Shown: positions 12,004-21,813 of the stretch, one piece after another | Position numbering within the stretch: the stretch's first letter is position 1 | Layout: every line of letters starts with the position of its first letter | Source: Henckelia pumila | Lineage: Eukaryota; Streptophyta; Magnoliopsida; Lamiales; Gesneriaceae | Assembly: GCF_033568475.1 (NCBI RefSeq) | Contig: NC_133121.1 | Span: 130,232,375 to 130,296,374, forward strand | DNA length: 64,000 bases | Direction of reading: 5' to 3' | Notes under the pieces: generated by a model | Told to the model about the DNA's origin: nothing | What the model saw: only the letters and a program-made list of their open reading frames with translations | Databases searched by the model: none | Translations under genes and position numbers: made by a program

Positions 12004-14000
12004 TTAATCAACGCATAAAAGAGATTCTTTGATGCCATTGCCAGGTTTCCAGTCTTTGGCCTTCCAAAGACCATTTTCAGCGGCAAATTTGAAGTAGCTA
12101 CTGCTTATTAATTTGGCCCTTTCACACACTCCTTCCAATCCCACTTGGGTAGCTAGCCACTCCAAGTACTCAAACTGCAAAAACAAGAAGTGAAAAGCCA
12201 TGAGATTAGGCACTTCATTTACTTCCTAGCGAACAAGTTAATGTCTGTATATCGTACGTGCATGCTCTTGATCATCGTTTACACGTGTGAGCTACGCGTA
12301 AATTGTGTGATAACTTAGTGAAAGATCCAAGGACAAGGTGAAGATGCATGATTACTCTTGACCTTAAGCTGGAGGCAATGTGTGTGGTGTTGGGGTATCC
12401 CTTTGGCCTCCATCTGCCTGTAGTGCTCTTCAACCTCGGCCAACATCTCCTCCTTCGATGGTAGAAGTTTTAAACCCGATAAAACACAGGAAACCCACTT
12501 TGCTTGCAAGTCAATATGCAAAAACACAACTGTCTGCAAGATTTTTCAGAAAAGGGAAAAAAGAGAGGGAATTTTAGCTCAAATATTGGTCTGATTTTAC
12601 GTCAAATCTAAAACAAACAAGTTATTTATTTGACATCAATCTCCAACGAGCTAAAGATATTAAAACTCCATATGCAATAACTCAAAAATTATAACAACGA
12701 TAACAGAACAAACGACCGAATATAGTCCCTAAACAGAGAAGCAATCAGGTGTGGGATATTCACCTGATACGGAAGTCCAACGAAGGAGAGGCTAGGAGCA
12801 AGCTTTGGAGGAAATATATGCTTGTAAAGGGGTCCAATACGATTATTTTCCAAGCTCACAATCCCATCCGTTTTCAAGAATGGGAAACTATATTTGTACC
12901 TGCTTTTTCAAGATATATTGTCCAAAAAAGTTCATTAAAAAATCACACATGAGATTAATATCGGGACGATGTAATAAACGATACCCTGTACAATGGAGGA
13001 TGATATCTGCCCGAACCAAAGCCCCATCTCGAAATACAACTTCTCCATTCTCTTTCACATAATCAATCTCAGAATGCTGCCACATATTACTCCGAAAAAC
13101 CAACTTAGAAACTTTAACATTCGGAGATCTCGACGAAAGATGAACTTCTCTGGCTACGTCGCAAATGTCTCTAGAAATGTCTATAGCACTAGGTCCTTCT
13201 CCAATAACCACCACAATCTTCAACTCCAAATATAGAATCTTGTTATCATATTCATCTTCTTGCTAGATTTTTTTTAACTATATATGATTAGTAAATTACA
13301 GGAAAATTATCACCTTATCCTCAAATGGCTCGGGAACTCGATAATTGTGACTGTGCATCTGTTTCCCAGGCCATTTTTCTATGCCTTGCAATAAGGAAAA
13401 TCCACCAAAAACATATAACATCACTACACAATAATGAATAATCTGGGCTCTTTAGAAATCGAGTTTATGATGTAAGATGAATAGAATTACAGTACCTGGT
13501 AGAGTGGCTACTCTAGGTTGAGTATGATGCCCATTGCAAACAACTACAGCATCAAAAGTCTCTTCCGATTTCAGATTGCTACAAATCGACTCGATTAGCC
13601 ACCGATCGTTCACCTGCTCGACCCGGACAACTTCACTGTCGAATCTGATCAGCTCGAACAGCCCGAAATCCGCAGCGAAGTCGTTCAAGAACTTGAGAAC
13701 CTCTCCATGACTGGGAAAATGATCGCCGGAATACCCATTTTCGGTCTCGGGAAATGGGTAGTCCGAAAATCCCATAAGTTGTCTGGGAAGATTGGTGCGG
13801 AGGGAGTTGTATAGGCTGCCATGTACAATTTCTCTGGTGGGGTCGAGGCCTAATGGATCGGACTCCACTCGGGGATCGAACAACCATGTGCCGCCGAGTT
13901 GGTGCAGCTTTTCCAAGACCACAATGCGGTGGCCGGAGCTTTTGAGTGCCCGGGCGGTGGCCAGGCCGGAGACACCAGCACCGATCACCGCCACCTCCAT
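12004..14000 (-). CDS. Flavin-containing monooxygenase, FMO GS-OX-like, 6 exons
   Basis: This family uses FAD and NADPH to oxygenate sulfur (or nitrogen) in small molecules; the Arabidopsis GS-OX members S-oxygenate glucosinolate side chains. The substrate here cannot be told from sequence. Inferred exons on the minus strand: 14000-13496, 13384-13314, 13217-12985, 12899-12764, 12533-12363 and 12174-12004, all GT-AG, giving 428 residues. The FAD-binding motif GAGVSG is at residues 7-12. The plant-type FMO signature WPGKQMHSHNY is at 173-183. The second nucleotide motif reads GEGPSA (198-203) in the block VVVIGEGPSAIDISRD, a little unlike the more usual G-x-S-x-S-G. CTGYKYSFPFL and GPLYKHIFPP follow. 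The N-terminus begins directly at the first beta strand, so the protein is slightly shorter than the usual 450-460. Confidence 0.88.
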
Positions 14001-14817
14001 GTTTGGTGTAGTTGATGTCGGATTTGATTTTGGTCAAAAGTTTTTTTTTTTTTTTTTAAAGAAGATTTTGGTCAAAGTTCATTGGATTCAGTATTTTCTG
14101 TATGCTTTCCACATTCCATTGCATTATTTTAGCACAAATTTTATATCAAAATAGTATAATTTCTGCATTAAACACAAAACTCATTTCCAATCCATCTACT
14201 TCAAATTTTACTCTAAAACGAATATTCCTATAATATTCTCTACTTTTTAAATTTATCTACAATATTTAATTTCACAAAAATACAATACAAATCAATATAT
14301 TAATATAATGTTTAATTATTTTACTGTTATCTAACTTAATTTAAATAAATAATATTAAATAAATATATTAATATTTAATTAATTTGTTCTACCATTTTGC
14401 AAAATTTATTTAATATTTTTTGTTTTCGTTAATGTAATTAAATTTATTAAATTTACACAATTCCTTCATAATAGAATACGGTTATTGTATCTCTAAATGA
14501 GTTGACAAATTTAATTGTTAATTAATTGCTTAAAAGATAAAATAAATTTAATTAACAAAAAATATTTAAAAAAAAAAAAATAGTATGACGCAGCTACATG
14601 TAGCTGCACACCAATTTAGCGCAGACTTTGGCGCTGGATTGGAGTGCAGTTTACTTCATAATAGAGCAAAATAACAAGATAGAGCACCCGATTGGAGATG
14701 CTCTTAGTTGGACTTTGCCACTGAGAAACGTTCAATTTTCCAAATGATTTCAATTTTCAATTGAATTCTTTTTCTTCTTCTTTTTTTTTAAAAAGTAATA
14801 TTTTACAAATGATGATA
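14001..14817. other. AT-rich intergenic DNA, nothing recognised
   Basis: This contains a poly-T run at about 14040-14057 just upstream of the FMO start and otherwise AT-rich sequence. No coding or structural signal was seen. Confidence 0.5.
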
Positions 14818-15353
14818 TTTGACAGAGCTAATAAGCTTTTGAAAATAGTTTATAAGCTGTTTCAAAGTTATAGTTATAAGCTCTTTAAATTTGTTTGACA
14901 AATTTTTTGTTAAACAATTTGTAAACTATCAAAATAAGTCGTTTGACCACTTATAAACTATTTTTAAAAAAGTATGATCACCACTATTTTTATTAAATTT
15001 TCACCATGCCTTTGTCATTTTTTTGTATATAATTTATTAAATTCTTTTCTAAATTAAAATTAAAAATAGTTTTATTTTTTAAATATATTTTTAACATTTA
15101 TGATAAATTTAAAATTATTTTTGTATATATATTACTATTTACATTACTTCCATGGTATTATACATGTTTTGACAATAAAAATATCTTATAATATCAAACA
15201 CATCAACATCTTTTAAGTTATTTTAAATAAATTCATTCAAATACTTTAACAACTTATTTTTAATTTAATACATGACAATTTATAAGCTCCTATAACAACT
15301 TATAAGATCCTATAGTTTATAAGATGTTTTTAATAATTTTAGCAAAACACCTT
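14818..15353. mobile_element. MITE-like element of the TTATAAGCT motif family
   Basis: The sequence starts near TTTGACAGAGCTAATAAGC and ends near TTTTAGCAAAACACC. Its subterminal regions are rich in TTATAAGCT/AGCTTATAA-type motifs and it has an AT-rich middle. The same family occurs at 49551-50126 in better condition. Ends are approximate. Confidence 0.5.
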
Positions 15354-15922
15354 CTTTACCCCACTTTTAACTTGGCATGAGTACATAAATATCAAATATA
15401 TGCGGACGATCAATTAATCTTTGTGAACAATTAATCTAGATGTTCAAAAAAATTTTAAATAAAAATTGAGAAACATTTCTTAAAAAATTTCTCAAAAACT
15501 AACTAAACCATCTTTTCGTATTCCTAACAAGTAAATTAATAGACATCATATGCATTACGAACATCGTTAAAGATGTCGAGATATTTGGTGAAAATATTTC
15601 GATGTACAAATAAGAGTTAAAGAAATTTACACAAAAAAATGGAAACTGATTAGATGAGATAAAGAGAAAGAGCGAGTAAATTGTATTGAAATTGGAGAAA
15701 CTGAGCCTATTTATACGATTTTGTCATTTGATGAATAGCTTGTGAGCTTGGGCCCCATCTTGAGCTTTTATGGGCCCACTATCATGATTGGGTTGATTAA
15801 ATCTAAATTGGGCCTGATGACCTATTTGGGCTAACCCCCGATCAGAATACATCAATTAACGATTGTGTATATGTATGCATGTATGCGTATATACAGATGC
15901 ATGAATGTTTATGCACAATGTA

Positions 15923-16135
15923 TCTTACTCTATACATAAAAAAATCTGTCCATTAGACACCATTTTTTCCTTATCAAAATTGTCCTTATATGATATAGAT
16001 ATTACACTTTTTTTTTATTTCTACATTTCAAATTGCAGTTTAGTCTCAACTATTATATTATTCTTATTTGAATATAAATCAAATCAATTACAAAAATATT
16101 ATAAGCACGCAATGCGTACATCAAAACATGACTAG
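15923..16135 (+). mobile_element. Small non-autonomous Helitron-like element
   Basis: A 5' TC preceded by A (A|TCTTACTCTATACAT) and a 3' CTAG followed by T (16132-16135) fit Helitron insertion between A and T. A short hairpin, ACGC-AAT-GCGT at 16107-16117, precedes the CTAG end by 14 nt. The 5' region resembles the 5' end of the larger Helitron candidate at 29121 (both reach TTGTCC after about 50-60 nt). The hairpin stem is only 4 bp, so support is moderate. Confidence 0.45.
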
Positions 16136-16525
16136 TATATAATAATATATGTTCATGTGAAATGAGTAAATAAATAAATTGTATAATAATCAGTCATTTT
16201 ATTTAAAAATGTATATTAAAACATGTCCCACTCATTACATAACCCGGTGCATGCTACAAACCAAATTAATGGGCCAAATCATTCATTATAGGTGTTCATT
16301 ATCACAAAATATCTAACATGAATTCACTTCATCCCAATCACAAACAATGAATCATCTTTTTTGGCTTCAACACAATCCATAGGCCAAAAATGAACCACAA
16401 AACTGTAAATATCTGCTATCAACTTCGCACAAATGTGACCCCCAACTCCCTTATCCTTAACCTCTACAAATACCAAGTGACGCGAACCATTATGTAGCCA
16501 CTTCAAAATCGACCAATCCAAGAAA

Positions 16526-16912
16526 ATGGCATCTTCAAATCCATCAATATATATTCTCATAATACTTAACATCATCATCTTCTTCTCGTGTGTTTCATCC
16601 ACTAACGTGCCATGCCCACCAAAAACCACCCCTATTCCACCGACTAAGGCCGCTAAGTGCCCCAGAGACACCCTTAAGTTCGGAGTTTGCGGAGACTGGT
16701 TAGGGCTTGTGCACGAGGTTATTGGGACGAAGCCTGACCCGAAATGTTGCGTGCTAGTCGAGGGCTTGGCGGATGTTGAAGCTGCATTGTGTTTGTGTAC
16801 CGCGATTAAGGCCAATGTACTTGGAATTGTCATGGTTAACATACCGCTAGCAATAAGCTTGGTGGTCAACTCGTGTGGCAAAAAGGTGCCTGAAGGCTTT
16901 GTTTGTGAATAA
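16526..16912 (+). CDS. 8-cysteine hydrophobic seed/HyPRP-type secreted protein
   Basis: This single-exon gene encodes 128 residues. An N-terminal hydrophobic signal peptide (about residues 8-25, IYILIILNIIIFFSC) is followed by a short proline-rich spacer (CPPKTTPIPPT). The 8-cysteine domain then has the pattern C45-x9-C55-x18-C74C75-x13-C89-x-C91-x25-C117-x9-C127. That spacing is typical of the hydrophobic-seed/14-kDa proline-rich (DC2.15-like) branch of the prolamin superfamily, secreted to the wall; biochemical role is generally unclear. The start is the first ATG of the frame and gives an intact signal peptide. AATAAA at 17038-17043 could be the poly(A) signal. The large opposite-strand frame here is a shadow. 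Confidence 0.85.
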   Translation: MASSNPSIYILIILNIIIFFSCVSSTNVPCPPKTTPIPPTKAAKCPRDTLKFGVCGDWLGLVHEVIGTKPDPKCCVLVEGLADVEAALCLCTAIKANVLGIVMVNIPLAISLVVNSCGKKVPEGFVCE

Positions 16913-17096
16913 TGTGGTTACATCTTGTGATTGTACGTGATTTTTTATTTTATCATATTGTTATCTCATCGTATGAGTCAAATGTAGTCAAATGCTACAT
17001 TGATATTGTATCTTGACTAGTGGACACACATTCGAAGAATAAAATGTTGGTTTAAATTAATATCCCTTTCTGTTTTTTTACTTTTAGAAACAATAT

Positions 17097-17221
17097 ATAG
17101 GTAGTGTTTGAGATTGATTATAGGAAACATTTTTGAATTTTTTCCTTCATAAAATTTGAAAATTTTGTAAAAAAAAAACTCAAAAGTACTTTTTAAAATC
17201 AATTTCAAATACTATATATAT
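17097..17221. repeat. Short MITE-like inverted repeat
   Basis: TAGGTAGTGTTTGAGATTGATT on the left is mirrored by AATCAATTTCAAATACTATA on the right, giving a roughly 120-bp foldback in AT-rich DNA downstream of the 8-cysteine gene. Confidence 0.55.
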
Positions 17222-18602
17222 TATGGTAAGATTAATTGCAAATGGCATTTCTATAAATGTGCTACTTTGGGCCCAACCTAATAGATTTGGTCTCATGACC
17301 TTTGGGCCATAATTTTGAGAAGAAATAAATAAATATTGACATATTGTGCACAAATCAAATATAAAATGTGTGCATAATTTTTGTTTAAAAAAATTAATTT
17401 CAATCCTCTACTTAAAATATTTTATTAGTCTTGACTCAATTTATTTGATCCCTTTTTCCCCTAAATTTTTTAATAAATATCTCTTACACATTGGAACGAT
17501 CACGAAGGCCTCGTAGCCCATGCAATGACATAAATATTACACGATTAGGTCTCAAACTAAAGATTTTGTCCTAATTGCTCGGTCTAATAAAAAGGGGAAA
17601 AAAACACTATATCAACCGATAATAAGTAAAAAATAAAATAAAACAAAAACAAAGCTATATACTTTTATTTATTTTCAGAAAATATATTTTATCTATGTTG
17701 AGAAGAAAATTATTGAGGTAGACAACAAGACATATTAAATATAAAATATACTACGATGGTATATATCCATATAAAAATAAAACCAAATTGTACCGTACGA
17801 GTGACAATTCATCGACATCGAAAATAAATATTAACATCTGTCCAAAAAAAAAAAAAAAAACAATATTAACACCCCCAAGTGTTTCCCCCATGTACAGACA
17901 TTGTACCCAAATGTCAAACTATCTTATGTTTCTACACGAAATCAATTTCTACCCACAAGACGCCAAGTGATACGTTCGATAAATCGAAACGTAGTATAGC
18001 TCATTTATCAAATGGTGCTTGGATCCCCGACTTCTTATGTAATATTTTCGAAAATAATATATAGATCATAGCACGAGTGAATTAATGAATTTCAAATACA
18101 ATCAAGATACGAGAATTACAATGTAGCGTATGAGATTGTGTCGTTTGAATGCCGTGGTGTAGATTCACATTTTGGCTACTTTTCTCTTTTGCCACCAGCT
18201 GATAACAATGGAGTGGGGATCTAAAAGAGCAAAACCCAAGTTCAATTATTTCGTAGTAAAGGGTGTCGAAGAAAAAAAGGTTTCTTGTACATGTTAACAT
18301 GTATTTGGTTAAAGCTAAGATTTGTAGGGGTACCTTGAGATGAGAGAAAAGAATTAACATCTAAATTATCACACTTTTTAGCCCATTAGAAATTAGATTT
18401 TTTTAGTTTCTATCAAATTATTCTTAACCTAATGGTAATTGGTGAAAGGGGTTGCTGCTGATCTCTTGGTGTGTGTATATATAATCTATGTTTTATATAT
18501 GATATATTATATTCAAAAGGATTCAAATTTCGTGATTGGAAGTATTCAATGGCGCTTATTAATATATGTAATGCATGTGTAATACAGGGAAGATATTACC
18601 AA

Positions 18603-18654
<52 letters not shown>

Positions 18655-19061
18655 GAGGAGACAATTAATAGATAAAGGGCTTTAATCACCTACACTTTCC
18701 ACGTCATTTGAAGGTGAAAAAAATAATATGGCCCTTCACATGGGGTTTCTAAATAAACAAAGGATTTCTGCAGCCAAATCTAAATCAAGCTTATGTTTAA
18801 ACCTAAGCCCTCTTTTTTTTTTATACTAGCTAGTATATCTTCGCACATGTTTGACAAAATGTCATGGCTCGATCGAAGACTACGCGTGCTTGTATAATTT
18901 TTTTTAATGTAAAAAGATTAATTACTTATGATCATATATGTATTTTGAAGGCAATACGAGGGAATCGTGACTAGTAAAGACCCAAAATCCACATTCAAAA
19001 AATAATAATTTAAAAAAAAAGAAAGAAATTAAAGAGGGGAGTCTAAAATAATGCGTAGACA
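17222..19061. other. AT-rich intergenic DNA with a (TTA)n tract
   Basis: No gene is supported. A (TTA/ATT)n microsatellite occupies about 18603-18650. The short frames here show no family resemblance. Confidence 0.5.
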
Positions 19062-19400
19062 TGGACTAGACCAAACCAATGACATTGAGACAGATCTTTA
19101 ATCTCGGGCCGTCTATCCTAATCCACTGACGAGATCCTGTACGTTGATCTGCCTCGTCTAGTGTCCGATTCGGTTCCGGAAAGCGGAAGCTGATGTGTGA
19201 AAGTACGGAATTACCCTGACATCGATAATCGAGGCAACGTGACAGTAAGGGTGCAGGTGCAAGGACAATTTTGGGAGGCAAGAAAGGACTCCATCTCTCC
19301 ATCCACTGTAGTGTTTTGTTGGTCCCTGTTCAAATCCACTCAACAGACTACGCGCCCTCGTCGCGCGTGCGAGACTAGCTTTTTCTTTTATATTTTCCTT
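19062..19400. other. Unexplained moderately GC-rich island
   Basis: About 340 bp stand out from very AT-rich surroundings and contain unique-looking sequence (GATCTGCCTCGTCTAGTG, CGCGCCCTCGTCGCGCG). No reading frame resembles a known protein, and no inverted repeat bounds it. It could be an old gene or promoter fragment. Confidence 0.35.
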
Positions 19401-19984
19401 CTTGTTCAAATAATTGAAAAAAAAGTTGAAGCAAATTCAAATTTTATTTTGTTCCCTGATTCGAAAATAATATGATTGTTAATTAATTATATATCTATCT
19501 ATACTATGAAATTTCATAATTTTTTTTATTATACTTAGATTTATATTTTATACGACAAATTATAAAATTATCTTTAATTCGATTACATTTATTTTTTTAT
19601 TTTTTTATTAAATGTCATCTAATATGAATCTGAAATTTATAAAAACAACTGAATTTATAATATTTCTACAAAAAAATATAATATATCCATGACATTCACT
19701 TTTCAAATTTAACATATTACGTATGTTTTTTTAGAAAATAACTTTTAATCCAAGCCATAATTGTAAACTATAACAAGCAACTCGTGAGATAATTTCATTA
19801 ATCTGTTTTTGTGATACGGATTGATTTTATCCATATTTGTATTGAAAATAATAATTTTGAAATAAAAAATATTTTTTTTCCACGAAGATTCGTCTAACAA
19901 AATTAATAGAAAAAACAATGGAAAACTGTATTTTCTATCATGTAATTTACTAATTTTTATATTTTCATTTTTTGTCTTTCATGT

Positions 19985-20549
19985 AAGGGTGTTCATCGGT
20001 CGGTTCGGTCCGATTTTCGGTTTTTTATTTCGGTTTTTTCGATTTTCGGTTTTAGAAATATATAATCCGATATCCGAACCGTTTTCCTTCGGTTCGGTTT
20101 GGTTTTTTACTAAATCGGTTCGGTTATTTCGGTCGGTTATTTCGATTTTGATATAATTATTTTAATTAATATTATAAATATATTTTAGAATATAATATGT
20201 TATCTTTTAAATGATTTTTTTGTAAAATATTTAAATTCAAAGTTTAAATGACTTAATTAAACAACAATCAACTAAAAATTATTAAAAATGATTCTTTATT
20301 CACTAGGTATCATCTCAAAAAATATATAATATAAAAAATTATATAAATAAAATTATTAATTTAATAAAATTTCGGTTTTTTCGGTCGGTTCGGTTTTGAG
20401 ATATATAATCCAAAACCGAACCAAATAAATTTCGGTTTTAACATTTATATCCGAATTTCAAATTTTGGTTTTAGGTTCGGTTCGGTGTTTGGTTTTTTCG
20501 GTTTGGATTTCCGATTTTTTTGGTTTTATCCGAAGTTTGAACACCCCTA
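19985..20549 (+). mobile_element. Non-autonomous element of iterated TTCGGT motifs, copy 1
   Basis: The ends are AAGGGTGTTCATCGG and CCGAAGTTTGAACACCCCTA, giving a short terminal inverted repeat GGGTGTTCA. Both subterminal regions are built of CGGTTCGG/TTCGGTTTT units around an AT-rich core. A 9-bp direct duplication with one mismatch flanks it: CTTTCATGT at 19976-19984 and CTTCCATGT at 20550-20558. An inverted copy is at 42064-42600. A 9-bp target duplication suggests the Mutator superfamily. Confidence 0.7.
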
Positions 20550-21149
20550 CTTCCATGTCTTTAGTTTTAGTGTAGGAGCTTTTTAAATTTAGCAATTTTA
20601 GTTTTTTTATAGGAATGCAAATTTAATGTTATATACATCGACACTGCATTATTTTATGTCAATGCAAATTCTGAAAAATATTAAAATAAAACAAAATAAA
20701 AAGCAAAAATTATAAATAAAATTGAAATTCGATAACACATAAGATTAAAAGGTCAAAGAGTTAAACAAAAACACGATTTTCTCTTGAACAAGTTGGTAAT
20801 ACATCGTACCATTTGCTTATTTTTTAAAAAAGAATACATTGTACAAATTGAATAGGTTGTGTCACGAGATAGGGTCATCGTATGATTAAGGTACATTATT
20901 GTGACATACATCATTGAGCTAATGAAGTACATATTAAATAAACGTCTACTTCATTATTTTTTCTAAAGTATACTATGAATGTCTCGATGCATTTAATGCC
21001 CATTCGGTTCTTGGTATATAAACAAATTCAATATTAGAGAAATACAATTGGAATTGAATGGATCACATTGTCTTTGAAATTTTTAACCATTTTTTTTCGA
21101 AAATCTTTCTAATATAATATTATAATAAAAAAAGGAATTTGAATATAGT

Positions 21150-21813
21150 GCGTGACACGCGGGGGGTTTGTGTGTAGGTGGGTTTGGGTAGAGCTGTAGA
21201 AACCCTAGCAAGAAAGATAACAGACAAGCCACATATATAAATTAACTATTTAATTTTTTAACTATAAAAGGTTGAAGAAAGATATTATATATAAATAAAT
21301 AATAAATAATAAATAATAAATAAATAAATAAAAGGGGAAGAAAATAGACGAGAGAGAGAGAGAGAGAGAGATGGATGAATGAAGGGGGGCACTTTACTAC
21401 TTTTTTATGTTGCACGCATCCATGGCAGAAAACGCAAGGTAGGGAGACTACTCCTTCAACTAGAGGAGAAGGGGAAAAAAAGTTGAAAAAAGAAGAATAG
21501 TTCAGGACCCCCCTCTACCCATTTGCCCTATTGATTGATTTTTCTCAGAAATATAAAGGTTTTAAGCTAGCAACTGCGATGAAGTATATACAAACATGCA
21601 TGCATAGGCTTGTTTGTATGTGTTGTTGAGTTTCCGGCATTTGGGAATGTTGTTTGTTGTGGTTTTGCTGTAAAGATTGGATTTTTCTTCGAAATTTGGG
21701 GCTCTGTGGTTTGTTGGTGGGGTAGTTTTAATACTTTTTTTTTTTGTTGTTGTAAAATCTGGAGGGATTGAAGAAAGTAGTGGTGGATATTGGGTGTTTG
21801 ATTTGGTTCGTAA
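21150..21813 (+). promoter_or_regulatory. Putative promoter and 5' leader of the GRAS gene
   Basis: The sequence includes a telo-box-like AAACCCTA at about 21200, TATA-like stretches (ATATATAAATTA near 21235; CTATAAAAGG at 21262-21271), a (GA)n tract at about 21350-21371 and C/T-rich sequence near 21500. Which TATA-like site is used, and whether the leader contains an intron, cannot be decided here. Confidence 0.4.

Noticed and set aside
12888-13229. 113-residue frame taken as the FMO exon end
   Set aside because: Its C-terminal part reads through an intron; splicing at 12985 to 12899 restores the CTGYKYSFPFL family motif.
16324-16881. 185-residue minus-strand frame
   Set aside because: It is antisense to the 8-cysteine protein, whose signal peptide and cysteine pattern are clear.
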